A stretch of DNA of 64,000 nt from Blastopirellula sp. (GTDB lineage Bacteria > Planctomycetota > Planctomycetia > Pirellulales > Pirellulaceae), in the NCBI GenBank assembly GCA_002733575.1, contig NVWB01000150.1, positions 1 through 64,000 on the forward strand, written 5' to 3'. The notes under the pieces are model-generated. The model saw only the letters and a program-made list of their open reading frames with translations. It was not told the origin of the DNA and did not search any database. The position numbers and the translations under genes are program-made. Below, in pieces: positions 1 through 9,571 of the stretch; position 1 is the stretch's first letter, and each line of letters opens with the position of its first letter.

Positions 1-1189
1 GTTTCAGCAGGTAGCTACCGCCGCTCCAGACCCCATTTTGGGCCTTTCCGAAGCCTTTCGCAACGACTCAAACCCTGAAAAAATCAATTTAAGCGTTGGT
101 GTTTTCAAAGACCAGAGCGGGATCACCCCGATTTTGAAGTGCGTGAAGCAGGCAGAGAAGCTGTTGCTGGAAAATGAAACGACCAAAGCCTATTTGCCGA
201 TTGATGGCCGGCCTGGGTATCAGCGGTTAGTACAAAAGCTGATGCTGGGTGCCGATCACGAGATCATCGCCAACAAGCGAGCCGCCACGGTTCAAACTCC
301 TGGCGGAACTGGCGCCCTGCGTGTGGCGGCCGATTTTTTGGCCGATAGTTTCCCTGGTCGCAGCATTTGGTTGAGCCAACCTACCTGGCCCAATCACCCG
401 AGTATTTTCTCGGCCGCTGGTATTAATATCGAAACGTACCCTTACTTTGACAAGGCAAAAAACGGGCTTGATTTTGAGGGGATGATCGAGACGTTAAAAA
501 AAGCTTCTCTTGGCGATATCGTGCTATTGCACGGATGTTGTCACAACCCTAGCGGAATTGACCCTACGGCTGAGCAGTGGAAAGCAATTGCCGACTTAGT
601 GGAAGAACGCCAACTGCTGCCGCTGTTAGACTTTGCTTATCAAGGTTTCGGCACAGGCATCCAAGAGGATGCGGCAGGTCTGTTAGAACTGTGTCGGCCA
701 GGTCAAGAATTGTTGATTAGCAGTTCGTTCAGTAAAAACTTTGGTTTGTACAACGAACGAACTGGCGCGTTAACTGCCGTGGCAGCCGATGAAGCGTCCG
801 ACTTAGCCGTATTGAGTCAACTCAAAAAAGTGGTTCGTTGCAATTACTCGAACCCTCCAACACATGGTGCTTCGATTGTAGAAACGGTGCTTGCCAGCGA
901 TGAACTTTCGGCCCAGTGGAAGGAAGAGCTTGGCCAAATGCGAGACCGCATTAACGGCATGCGAAAGTTGTTCGTCGAAACTATGAACTCGCTGGGTGTG
1001 GATCGAGACTACTCGTTCATCCAACAACAAAACGGCATGTTTTCGTTCTCTGGCTTGAATCCAATTCAAGTCGATCAACTGAAGAACGATCACTCGATCT
1101 ATATCGTAGGCTCAGGCCGTATCAATGTTGCTGGAATTTCTGAAAGCAATGTCGGGCGACTTTGCAGTGCGATTAAATCGGTACTGTAA
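1..1189 (+). CDS. Aromatic/aspartate aminotransferase (class I, AspC/TyrB type), 5' edge of window
   Basis: A PLP-dependent aminotransferase that exchanges amino groups between aspartate or aromatic amino acids and 2-oxoglutarate in the cytoplasm. The reading frame is open from base 2 and encodes FQQVATAAPDPILGLSEAF, which matches the N-terminus of E. coli AspC (MFENITAAPADPILGL) residue by residue. Base 1 is a G that would complete an ATG lying across the window edge, so essentially the whole protein (about 395 residues) is here. A TTG at base 38 is an internal codon, not the start. Family motifs run the full length: QTPGGTGALR, the HGCCHNPSGIDPT segment, and SSSFSKNFGLYNER with the PLP-binding lysine, then the ANYSNPP-type motif and NGMFSFSGL near the end. 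The substrate preference (aspartate or tyrosine) cannot be decided from sequence alone. The gene ends normally at 1189 and is followed by a repeat-rich gap. Confidence 0.93.
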   Translation, partial: FQQVATAAPDPILGLSEAFRNDSNPEKINLSVGVFKDQSGITPILKCVKQAEKLLLENETTKAYLPIDGRPGYQRLVQKLMLGADHEIIANKRAATVQTPGGTGALRVAADFLADSFPGRSIWLSQPTWPNHPSIFSAAGINIETYPYFDKAKNGLDFEGMIETLKKASLGDIVLLHGCCHNPSGIDPTAEQWKAIADLVEERQLLPLLDFAYQGFGTGIQEDAAGLLELCRPGQELLISSSFSKNFGLYNERTGALTAVAADEASDLAVLSQLKKVVRCNYSNPPTHGASIVETVLASDELSAQWKEELGQMRDRINGMRKLFVETMNSLGVDRDYSFIQQQNGMFSFSGLNPIQVDQLKNDHSIYIVGSGRINVAGISESNVGRLCSAIKSVL

Positions 1190-1226
1190 TTAGAGCATTT
1201 TTTCCAATCTCAAGCGCGAATCAAAC

Positions 1227-1295
1227 GTAGCTGAAGTCGTTAGACTTCAGAGAACCCTCGATGCCGAAAAACCGAATTCTAACGAATCCGGCTAC
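1227..1295. repeat. Double-hairpin element bounded by GTAGC/GCTAC
   Basis: The element opens with GTAGC (1227-1231) and closes with its complement GCTAC (1291-1295). Inside are two hairpins: CTGAAGTC-GTTA-GACTTCAG (1231-1250, perfect) and an imperfect one built on CCGAATTC/GAATCCGG (1272-1291). Folded as RNA or single-stranded DNA it would make a three-way junction. This compact architecture is typical of short dispersed REP or MITE-like elements. Copy number cannot be seen from this window. Confidence 0.55.
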
Positions 1296-1396
1296 AGAAT
1301 TTACAAGATCGTTTGAGTTCATATCTAATCTTGTAAATCATGTACATCTTGTCGAATAAAATGTATCACGAGTGATGCAAGAGACAATTGATTTCG

Positions 1397-1452
1397 CCGA
1401 GTTATAAGCGAGGACGAAGTGTAATTGTGCTTCGTCCTCGCTTATAACTCGG
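1397..1452. repeat. Perfect 23-bp inverted repeat with 10-base loop
   Basis: The arm at 1397-1419 is the exact reverse complement of the arm at 1430-1452, around the loop 1420-1429 (TGTAATTGTG). There is no T-tract on either side, so it is not a standard intrinsic terminator. Perfect arms this long in a gene-free gap suggest a REP-type or MITE-like element or a recent inverted duplication. Confidence 0.7.
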
Positions 1453-1734
1453 GTTAAGATTACATGGTAGTTCGCGTTCTCCAAAACCGACGGCGTGGCT
1501 ACCCAGAATACATAATGAGGTGCGCGTTGATTGTAATCTTGTGGCCTTCCTCAGAAGAACTGGCCCCCCTCTTCGCTACGGAAAATTTCTGCTTGTAGCA
1601 ATTGCAACATCTAGTAGGGAGGTTGTATTTGCGGGTTTGAGCAAGAAATCAGGTTGGATTCATAACCATCAAGCTATTCTTTAGAACCCACCACGTATGC
1701 ACTCTGCCTTTCCTCGGTCAACGGTTTCCCTGCC

Positions 1735-3393
<1,659 letters not shown>

Positions 3394-3543
3394 TTCTAGC
3401 CTAGCGTCTACGAACCTAATGGGAACCCTGGTTTTTTATTAAGTCAGGGAACTTTTCCATTATTTGGGTCGTCAACTAATCTCAGTTCGCTACGATACCA
3501 TCGTAGAAGGTACGCGCTTCTTCTAATCAAGAAAAGGATTCCC

Positions 3544-4017
3544 ATGTTAAAACTCAGTTTCAAAAGAGCATGTCGCACACTCATGCTTATGTGTCTAACC
3601 CTGGCAATCACCTCGTTCGCTTCTGCTGCAGAAGAGGACACCAAGAAAAAAGCTGATAAACCAGCGGCCAAACTTTCTGGTACTTGGGTTTTAGTGAAGC
3701 TGAATGGTGCCAAGGTGCCAGAGAAGTTGAAGGCACCGGAATTAACTTTTGGCAAAGAGGACAAACTCTCAGGCTTTGCTGGCGTCAACCGTATGTTTGG
3801 CAAGTGGACGCTCACCGGGAAGAAGCTATTCCCTGGTCCTTTCGGCACAACCAGAATGGCAGGTCCACCAGAGGCGATGAAAGTTGAACACGATCTATTA
3901 CAGGCACTAGGCAAGATCACCAAACATGAGATCAAAGGCAAACTGTTGATCCTCTCAGGCGAGAAAACCAAGCTGGAATTCAAAAAGAAGCCTGAGGAAA
4001 AGAAACCGAAAAAATGA
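3544..4017 (+). CDS. Secreted META/HslJ-like domain protein
   Basis: A 157-residue protein with a clear signal peptide (charged MLKLSFKRACR, hydrophobic core, cleavage near SFASA-AEE). The mature part resembles the META/HslJ domain: a start of the type SGTWVLVKLNGA, a central GVNRMFGKWTLTG that corresponds to the family's GCNxxxG segment, TTRMAGPPEAMKVEHDLL like the TxMAC...xxE helix, and an ending LLILSGEKTKLEFKK like the final strands. The family's cysteines are replaced by valine and alanine. The C-terminus is a lysine-rich tail (KKKPEEKKPKK). META proteins are small envelope lipid- or heat-shock-associated proteins of poorly known function. The assignment rests on motif order, so the family call is moderately sure and the function is unknown. 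It lies 49 bases upstream of the next gene in the same direction. Confidence 0.6.
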   Translation: MLKLSFKRACRTLMLMCLTLAITSFASAAEEDTKKKADKPAAKLSGTWVLVKLNGAKVPEKLKAPELTFGKEDKLSGFAGVNRMFGKWTLTGKKLFPGPFGTTRMAGPPEAMKVEHDLLQALGKITKHEIKGKLLILSGEKTKLEFKKKPEEKKPKK

Positions 4018-4066
4018 GCCGTACAATCTGATCAAGACCATTTCATTCTAAGGGGAGAATATTCTA

Positions 4067-4624
4067 ATGGCCGAAAACAAAATACAGGGTGTTTCACAAT
4101 TGATACTGTCTGGTATCGTGATGCTAATCTTTGGGGTGATAGCACTCGCGAGTCCGGCAGTAGCTGGTACCGCTGTAGTTTATGTCGTTGGCGGTACGAT
4201 CCTCCTCGTTGGCATCTTGCAACTGGTGCATGGGTTTCGCGCAGAAGACTGGGCTGACAAAGCCTTGCCCATGGTTCTAGGTGTTCTGATGTCTCTGTGT
4301 GGAATTTTATTATTGATGAAACCGATCATTGGAATGGCAATGATTACCTTGGTCATGATCATCTTCTTTGTTACCGAAGGCATTTGGAAAATCTATACGT
4401 CATTCTCTTATCGACCTGCGCCAGGTTGGATGATGCTGTTGCTCTCAGGTGTGGTTACATTATTGTTGGGCGGAATCATCGGGTGGCAGTGGCCCTTATC
4501 GAGTGAATGGGCGGTGGGGATTTTTATCGGCATCGATCTGCTAAGTACAGGAGCATCTATGCTGGCACTCGGGTTCACGTTACGCCAAGTAGAAAAAGAA
4601 ATGGATGCGATGACTGCCGCGTGA
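4067..4624 (+). CDS. HdeD/DUF308-family membrane protein
   Basis: A 185-residue integral membrane protein with six predicted hydrophobic segments. It starts MAENKIQGVSQLILSGIV and contains the repeated pattern of HdeD/DUF308 proteins, in which each TM pair ends with a glycine-rich turn and a phrase like LLVGILQLVHGFRAEDW or FFVTEGIWKIYTSF. HdeD is linked to acid stress in E. coli, but most family members have no known role. A Shine-Dalgarno (AGGGGAGAA) lies about 7 bases before the ATG at 4067. It may be cotranscribed with the META-like gene just upstream, which would suit a small envelope-stress unit (inference). Confidence 0.8.
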   Translation: MAENKIQGVSQLILSGIVMLIFGVIALASPAVAGTAVVYVVGGTILLVGILQLVHGFRAEDWADKALPMVLGVLMSLCGILLLMKPIIGMAMITLVMIIFFVTEGIWKIYTSFSYRPAPGWMMLLLSGVVTLLLGGIIGWQWPLSSEWAVGIFIGIDLLSTGASMLALGFTLRQVEKEMDAMTAA

Positions 4625-4680
4625 TGAGTCCACACTGGCTAGTCTTCAGAATTCAATATTTCGATCTTATTTGCATTGCA

Positions 4681-5313
4681 CTATTTAGTGCTTGGGAAGT
4701 GCTTAAGAAAAGCAGAATAAACTTTGTCATATTCCTCAAGCGAAAAACTCGGTCCTGGGCCCTTTAGTTTGAGTAGAATGTCAGAAAATTTTGTATGGGT
4801 GCTTGATGGATTTAGGATTTCTGACGATTTCATTTCAAGCCAGTCTGCGTCCATAGAGTCAAGGACGGAGCAAAATACAGTTATTTCTTCACGGTCTGTT
4901 CCTTCTCCAAATAGTCTTTCTGAGTTCAGCACAGATAGAGCAGAAATCATAGTAGCATAAAGCTCCGCTTGCAAAGATTCGCAATTTGGATCATCCAAGT
5001 CAAAGTTCTCTTCAAGCATATCGTTTAAAGGAAAGAAATGCTCTACGCCATGGCATTGATACTCCCAGTCGAAAGGAGACCATCGGAAATCAAAATCTAA
5101 CTGCGATCGGCTATACTTGGAAGAATTTATTTTGCAGAACTGAGCGTATGCCTGTTCGCTGTTTGCAGTTGGTATTATTACTGTGGGGCTGTATCTCGTG
5201 TATAAAACAAATGAATAAAAATCTTCATTCCGAGCAGCTTTCAGTTCTGTAAATGCTGTTCGCGTTGCCTCGATTATCTGTTGTTGGAGTTCAACGAAAT
5301 TGATTTCTGACAT
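4681..5313 (-). CDS. DUF4303-like cytosolic protein
   Basis: A 210-residue soluble acidic protein with no signal peptide or membrane segment. The N-terminal half (FTELKAARNEDFYSFVLYT, a following segment with TANSEQAY, then FRWSPFDWEYQC) resembles the DUF4303 pattern, in which an 'FYSFaLYtd' strand is followed by an 'RWSp.eW.Y' motif. Such proteins are often found as immunity-like or accessory single-domain proteins, but no function is established. It runs opposite to the HdeD-like gene and meets it tail to tail within 60 bases. No toxin-like partner is adjacent, so I do not propose an immunity role. Confidence 0.5.
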   Translation of the reverse strand: MSEINFVELQQQIIEATRTAFTELKAARNEDFYSFVLYTRYSPTVIIPTANSEQAYAQFCKINSSKYSRSQLDFDFRWSPFDWEYQCHGVEHFFPLNDMLEENFDLDDPNCESLQAELYATMISALSVLNSERLFGEGTDREEITVFCSVLDSMDADWLEMKSSEILNPSSTHTKFSDILLKLKGPGPSFSLEEYDKVYSAFLKHFPSTK

Positions 5314-5415
5314 TCGAGATTTATTCCAAATGATTTATTGAGAATTCAGTTGTCTATTCATTGTATAGACAAAGAGTTTCAGCTTCGTGGACTTGTTTGA
5401 ACCCGAAAGCAAATT

Positions 5416-6486
5416 CTATCTTCGCCCTTCAAACCCACGAATAGCCGGTGGATCATATTGCGATTGGCGATAGATGGGAGCGGCCGGGTTGTTGGCTGGG
5501 GCGTAGTTTTGTGGATAGCCGGGCGTTGCTGGATAGCCGGGTTGTTGAGGGCCAGCTGGATACGGATTCGCTTGCACTGGTTGCGTTGGGGCAGAGTAGG
5601 GTGAGCCTTGAATGGCTGGCGTGGCGCTGGGGCCTGGGATTTGGTTTGGATTGGCCAGATTAAACGAAGGCGTATCGCTATTCTGTGGGCGAATCCAACG
5701 GTTATCGTCTGGCCTTAAGTGATTGTAGCGATAGCCGTAGATAGTGATCGCCATTTTCATTTGTGCCGGTGGCAAGTGGATATCAACTTGATGGGGTAGC
5801 GAAACGCCGATGGCCGGATCAAAACGATGATCCGACGCGAGCGCTGATGCTAGTGTTTGCCCGTTACTGTCGTACACGTGTTGCTGCGTGACCCAACCGT
5901 AAGTTGGATCAATCACGGTCACCTTGGTCATCTGTCCGCTAGGGCTGTTCACAGTAGAGCGAATTTCCAGCTTGCCATCTTGTGTAGGGTACGGGCCTTG
6001 GTGTTGATCGTTCGGGTCGAAGTAAGCGAGCCCCAAGGCTTGCGATATCCAACTGGGTTCAACCGGCAGCATTTGCCGGGCCGCGGTGTTTTGGAATTGA
6101 TCGTGCCGGGCATACAACTGACCTGGCCAGTCGCCCACTTTGGACCATACCCAAAATTCTTGATCGTTGCTGCCTAAGTCAATCAATTTACCAGTTACCA
6201 TGGTTTCACCAGTTAAGCGAAAGCTTTTCGGCGGTGCCATCGAAATGGATGCACGAATCGAAGGAAATCCTGGAACCGAAATGCTGGCACCTTTGTCTTC
6301 CAAACTTTGTATGCGTTGGGTGTTGCTGTTGACGTGGGCAATCAGCGATTCCAAAGTCGGAGCTTGTCTAAACGCCACTGGCGCTTGAATCACAGGTGGC
6401 TGCTGTCGAAACAAATGGCAGCCGGTACTGGTGAAAATCAGAAACAGCAAAAGCGAACTAAATGTGAATTGAGTCGTTGTTTTCAC
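5416..6486 (-). CDS. Lipoprotein with LolA-like fold region and Pro/Gln-rich tail
   Basis: A 356-residue exported lipoprotein. The signal peptide ends in the lipobox TSTGC, with the lipid-bearing cysteine at residue 23. Residues about 45-260 look like a LolA/LolB-type half-barrel used by many planctomycete outer-membrane lipoproteins: an opening IAHVNSNTQRIQSLEDKGA, then FRLTGETMVTGKLIDLGS, and a segment EFWVWSKVGDWPGQLYA. The last 90 residues are low complexity, rich in Pro, Gln, Tyr, Ala and Asn, and probably disordered. The role may be envelope lipoprotein or lipid handling, but this is an inference from fold-like pattern only. The ATG at 6486 is followed by a normal lipoprotein signal, which supports the start. 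Confidence 0.65.
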   Translation of the reverse strand: MKTTTQFTFSSLLLFLIFTSTGCHLFRQQPPVIQAPVAFRQAPTLESLIAHVNSNTQRIQSLEDKGASISVPGFPSIRASISMAPPKSFRLTGETMVTGKLIDLGSNDQEFWVWSKVGDWPGQLYARHDQFQNTAARQMLPVEPSWISQALGLAYFDPNDQHQGPYPTQDGKLEIRSTVNSPSGQMTKVTVIDPTYGWVTQQHVYDSNGQTLASALASDHRFDPAIGVSLPHQVDIHLPPAQMKMAITIYGYRYNHLRPDDNRWIRPQNSDTPSFNLANPNQIPGPSATPAIQGSPYSAPTQPVQANPYPAGPQQPGYPATPGYPQNYAPANNPAAPIYRQSQYDPPAIRGFEGRR

Positions 6487-6551
6487 AGGTGCTTCCTTGC
6501 AACCAGTTACTAATCGATGTTCTCAAAGCAATTTGAGAACGAAAAAAATCG

Positions 6552-7040
6552 TTAAGCGGCGTCACTAAATAAAAGTGCCGCAAGTTCGTTTTGTATTTCT
6601 TCTACTCTGGCGGACGTCGGAGTCACGATAGAAACCTGAAATTGTTTCTCTCGTTTGGCACTGTAAACCGTTAACTGGTTTTCCTGGTCTTCATCATCCA
6701 GGGGGTCTTCAAGCCGAAGAATTCGTCGACGCACCATCAACAACGCCAAGATGTAGCGAACATCGCCGCGGGTAGCATCGTTTTCTAGTCGTTCAAAATA
6801 ATCGAGCATCACATCGCTAGGTGCCCAATTCATGCGGTTCGCTTTTGGGTCAGGCATCTGGGACTTCCACCAGCCGACTGTCTCTTCAGGCGGGCCATCC
6901 CAGGCGTCTGTACAGAAGTCTTTGCGTACAATCTCTGCCTCTTCTTGAACAAGTGCCGAGAAGAAGGGTTCGCCAGGTTCGAATTCACGTTCGGTTTCAG
7001 CGCAATGCCGGGTGCAACGCTGTACCTCGAAGTCCATCAT
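6552..7040 (-). CDS. Conserved hypothetical acidic cytosolic protein
   Basis: A 162-residue acidic protein with no membrane segment. The N-terminus has a CTRHC pair (residues 9-13) and the phrase EFEPGEPFFSALV, which recalls proteins that begin with a one-knuckle metal site. The middle contains a helix-rich block around DYFERLEN and ALLMVRRRILRLED, and the C-terminal part a likely small beta structure. I do not recognise a named family. It lies 66 bases upstream of the lipoprotein gene in the same direction, so the two may be cotranscribed. A start at the second methionine (MDFEVQRC) is equally possible. Confidence 0.6.
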   Translation of the reverse strand: MMDFEVQRCTRHCAETEREFEPGEPFFSALVQEEAEIVRKDFCTDAWDGPPEETVGWWKSQMPDPKANRMNWAPSDVMLDYFERLENDATRGDVRYILALLMVRRRILRLEDPLDDEDQENQLTVYSAKREKQFQVSIVTPTSARVEEIQNELAALLFSDAA

Positions 7041-7137
7041 AAGTCAGTATCTACATTCCAATAAGGAAGTTCGGAATTGGTAATTTGGGCCTGCCTTGGG
7101 CAGGATCGGGAGATAGTACGAGAAAAGGGCGTTTGGC

Positions 7138-7380
7138 TCAATACGCAGTGAAGAACCTGCTATCACTGCCACCAGAGCCTATTTTGAATCGTACCTGTTT
7201 GGCGCACTTAGGGCAATTTCCGAGATAATGCGTGCCTGATTTGTTGCGATAGACCCGGGCATACATGCCACAGCAATCAAATTGCACGCCGATGAACGAG
7301 TTGGTTTTCGTCTGTTTGGCCGTATTTGCAGTCGATTTCAGGTGAGGATCGCTCGATAGATCGATATTTTTACCGTTCAT
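7138..7380 (-). CDS. Small zinc-ribbon-like protein, unknown function
   Basis: An 80-residue protein. I place the start at the ATG at 7380 (MNGKNIDLSS) because a strong Shine-Dalgarno complementary to TCCTCCTT (7388-7395) sits 7 bases upstream. A longer frame beginning at 7416 would put that site inside the gene. The C-terminal half holds a CCGM pair and a CPKC knuckle (in HYLGNCPKCAKQVRFKIG), consistent with one zinc site. The end is GGSDSRFFTAY. No family name is recognised. Its likely 5' region is shared with the divergent leuA leader region. Confidence 0.55.
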   Translation of the reverse strand: MNGKNIDLSSDPHLKSTANTAKQTKTNSFIGVQFDCCGMYARVYRNKSGTHYLGNCPKCAKQVRFKIGSGGSDSRFFTAY

Positions 7381-7526
7381 CCGTTGGTCCTCCTTCTTTC
7401 TTTGCAAATAGATCAATGGGTGTAAAACAGGGCTGTCAGTTATAACCTTACCCCTTTAAATGATACAATTTGATCAAAAATTGAGTTAGATCAGTTTCTG
7501 CGGATGTTTTTCGTAAATTGTCGTGC

Positions 7527-7555
7527 TTGACCGAACCGATTTGCGCAGTTAGAGT
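7527..7555 (+). promoter_or_regulatory. Possible sigma-70-like promoter of the leuA leader
   Basis: TTGACC at 7527-7532 and TAGAGT at 7550-7555 are separated by 17 bases. They match the consensus at 5 of 6 and 4 of 6 positions. Transcription would begin near 7562, about 37 bases before the leader peptide ATG. This is a pattern match only. Confidence 0.35.
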
Positions 7556-7598
7556 CCATACAAGAGCTTATTACTTCGTCTTTAAAAGAGAACATTCG

Positions 7599-7658
7599 AT
7601 GCACCAAAACCTCCTATTACCTTTATTACTGCTTTTGCTTGCAGACGACAGGCCATAG
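7599..7658 (+). CDS. leuL: leu operon leader peptide (attenuator ORF)
   Basis: A 19-codon ORF encodes MHQNLLLPLLLLLLADDRP. Nine of the ten codons 5-14 are leucine, using CTC, CTA, TTA, CTG, CTT and TTG. It is preceded by a purine-rich AAAAGAG (7584-7590) and lies 237 bases upstream of leuA, in front of an intrinsic terminator. This is the classical arrangement of an amino-acid attenuator, in which scarcity of charged tRNA-Leu stalls the ribosome on the leucine codons. The peptide itself has no expected function. The symbol is given by analogy to E. coli leuL, since the sequences are not homologous in detail. Confidence 0.85.
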   Translation: MHQNLLLPLLLLLLADDRP

Positions 7659-7730
7659 GGGATTACGCAAACAACGAATTTGAAACAACCAACCCCAAGG
7701 CCTGTCTCACACAGCCTTGGGGTTTTTTTA
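7608..7730 (+). promoter_or_regulatory. Leucine attenuator: protector, antiterminator and terminator segments
   Basis: Four segments can be read. Segment 1 is AACCTCCTAT (7608-7617), inside the leucine codons. Segment 2 is GACAGGCC-ATA-GGGGATT (7647-7664), spanning the leader stop codon. Segment 3 is ACCCCAAGGCCTGTC (7692-7706). Segment 4 is GCCTTGGGGT (7714-7723). Segment 1 pairs with 7655-7664 (eight Watson-Crick pairs, one G-U, one mismatch). Segment 2 pairs with 3 (GACAGGCC with GGCCTGTC, then GGGG with CCCC). Segment 3 pairs with 4 to form the terminator. Stalling in the leucine run masks 1 and frees 2 to block the terminator. Confidence 0.8.
7691..7730 (+). terminator. Intrinsic terminator of the leuA attenuator
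   Basis: An 11-bp stem, AACCCCAAGGC (7691-7701) with GCCTTGGGGTT (7714-7724), is followed by a run of seven T (7723-7729). It lies between the leader peptide and leuA on the coding strand, so it must be read through for leuA expression. Confidence 0.85.
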
Positions 7731-7895
7731 TTATTTAGACTTTGACCTAATAACTTATTGAATCGTCAGATGAACCGATCACAACCCAAACAGATAATTG
7801 TCTTGCGGCTAGTCGCGCCAGCTGGGGGCTGGCCTTTCGATTAACCGTAATTCATTCTAAACGCTACCAATTTAATACAAAATATAGAAACAGTC

Positions 7896-9428
7896 ATGTC
7901 AGATAAACAAACCGTTAAAATTTTCGATACCACCTTGCGAGACGGCGAACAATCTCCGGGGGCCAGTATGAACTTGAGCGAAAAGATGGAAATCGCTCAA
8001 GCACTAGTCGACTTGAATGTCGATATCATTGAAGCCGGATTCCCGATTGCCTCGCCTGGAGACTTTGAAGCGGTTCGTGAAATCGCGTCAAATATCCGTG
8101 GAGCCACCATCTGTGGTTTGGCCCGTTGTAATGAGCGGGATATCGACCGGGCCTGGGAAGCACTCAAAACGGCCCAAGCATCACGCATTCATGTGTTCTT
8201 GGCCACCAGTGCCATCCATCGTGAATTCAAATTGAAGATGACCCGCGAGGAAATTATCCAGCGTGCGGTCGAAGGCGTAAAGCGAGCCGCCGGGTACTGC
8301 GATGACATCGAGTTTTCTCCTGAAGATGCCGTGCGAACCGAGCCTGATTTCTTGTGCGAAGTGGTTGAAGCTGCAATTAAAGCTGGTGCCACAACGGTGA
8401 ACATTCCCGATACCGTCGGCTACGCCACGCCACAGCACATGGGCAAAGTGATTATCGATTTGAAAAACCGAGTTCCCAATATTGATCAGGCCATTATTAG
8501 TATTCATTGTCACAATGATCTAGGTTTGGCGGTTGCCAATAGCTTGGCGGCCGTTGAAGTCGGTGCAGGTCAAATCGAATGTACGATCAACGGAATTGGC
8601 GAACGAGCCGGCAATTGTTCACTCGAAGAAGTGGTCATGGCCTTGCGAACTCGCAGTGATTATTACCAGCATTCGACGAAAATTAATACGGAACGCTTGG
8701 TGCCGACCAGCCGCTTGGTTTCAAGCATTACCGGCTTGCAAGTCCAGCGAAACAAGGCAATTGTAGGTCGAAACGCGTTTGCTCATGAAGCGGGCATCCA
8801 TCAAGACGGCATGCTCAAAGAGCGAACTACTTACGAAATTATGCGGCCAGAAGATGTCGGTTTGTCGAAGACCGATTTAGTACTCGGCAAACATAGCGGA
8901 CGAGCGGCCTTGGCAGATCGGGCCAAAGCACTCGGCTACCATTTGAGCGGCGAGCAGTTGCAAGTGGTGTTTGAAGAGTTCAAAAAATTGGCCGATAAAA
9001 AGAAAGAGATTTACGATGGCGATATCTCTTCGTTATGCGAGCAAGAAATCCGTGGCGAGGCGAGCCATGAGTGGAGTTTGGTTTCACTAGAAGTCAGCTC
9101 TGGCACCGGCAAAGCACCTCAGGTCAAAATGACCTTACGCCATGGGGAAGAAGAAAAATCGGCGGAAGTTTCCGAAGGCGATGGACCTATCGATGCCGCA
9201 TTTTGGGCCATCGAACGAATCACCGGGTTGGAACTAACCTGCAAAGATTTCCAAGTACGCAGCGCCACACTCGGCCGCGATGCCTTGGGTGAAGTCACCG
9301 TGGAGATTGAAAGTAACGGCAGCACATTCCGCGGACGCGGTGCTTCGACCGATACCGTAGAAGCCACCGTGAAAGCTGTGCTGGATGCGGTGAACCGGAT
9401 TTTGTTTACGGCAGCATCCAAAAGCTAA
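7896..9428 (+). CDS. leuA: 2-isopropylmalate synthase
   Basis: A 510-residue enzyme catalysing the first committed step of leucine biosynthesis: acetyl-CoA plus 2-oxoisovalerate gives 2-isopropylmalate. The HMGL-like TIM barrel begins with FDTTLRDGEQSPGASM (residues 10-25), which contains the catalytic Arg and metal-binding Asp. The second metal motif is HCHNDLGLAVANS, followed by the GAGQIECTINGIGERAGN block. The linker contains AHEAGIHQDGML and the C-terminal about 110 residues form the LeuA dimerisation/regulatory domain that binds leucine for feedback inhibition. The length is typical for the bacterial type. Regulation is double: the Leu-rich leader and terminator upstream control transcription, and the C-terminal domain should give allosteric inhibition. 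No leuB, leuC or leuD follows, so leuA is alone here. Confidence 0.97.
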   Translation: MSDKQTVKIFDTTLRDGEQSPGASMNLSEKMEIAQALVDLNVDIIEAGFPIASPGDFEAVREIASNIRGATICGLARCNERDIDRAWEALKTAQASRIHVFLATSAIHREFKLKMTREEIIQRAVEGVKRAAGYCDDIEFSPEDAVRTEPDFLCEVVEAAIKAGATTVNIPDTVGYATPQHMGKVIIDLKNRVPNIDQAIISIHCHNDLGLAVANSLAAVEVGAGQIECTINGIGERAGNCSLEEVVMALRTRSDYYQHSTKINTERLVPTSRLVSSITGLQVQRNKAIVGRNAFAHEAGIHQDGMLKERTTYEIMRPEDVGLSKTDLVLGKHSGRAALADRAKALGYHLSGEQLQVVFEEFKKLADKKKEIYDGDISSLCEQEIRGEASHEWSLVSLEVSSGTGKAPQVKMTLRHGEEEKSAEVSEGDGPIDAAFWAIERITGLELTCKDFQVRSATLGRDALGEVTVEIESNGSTFRGRGASTDTVEATVKAVLDAVNRILFTAASKS

Positions 9429-9449
9429 CGGAAGCCATTAAAATCGTGT

Positions 9450-9482
9450 AGCACCGCCGACGATTCCGGAGTTGGCGGTGCT
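9450..9482 (+). terminator. GC-rich hairpin after leuA
   Basis: AGCACCGCC (9450-9458) pairs with GGCGGTGCT (9474-9482) and the fold begins 22 bases after the leuA stop codon. There is no T-tract, so it may be a Rho-type 3' stabiliser or a repeat rather than a true intrinsic terminator. Confidence 0.4.
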
Positions 9483-9571
9483 TCAGGATCAAATGCATTC
9501 GGAACGTCGTCGGTGTGGCCGCAGGCCATCAGAGGTTACAGCGGTCTGAATTCATCGTGGCTCAACTAGAT

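Larger units (their letters stand above)
1190..1734. other. Intergenic region with palindromic repeats
   Basis: No credible gene is visible in these 545 bases. They contain two palindromic elements, listed separately (1227-1295 and 1397-1452), and a further 9-bp inverted repeat, AAGATTACA at 1456-1464 against TGTAATCTT at 1532-1540. The promoter of the histidine kinase should lie in the last 200 bases, but I could not pick out convincing -35/-10 boxes. Confidence 0.6.

Noticed and set aside
38..1189. TTG at 38 as start of the aminotransferase
   Set aside because: The frame is open to base 2 and the added residues align with the AspC N-terminus, so the true start lies at the window edge.
7381..7416. 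Extra N-terminal residues of the small zinc-ribbon gene
   Set aside because: A strong Shine-Dalgarno inside this stretch points to the ATG at 7380.
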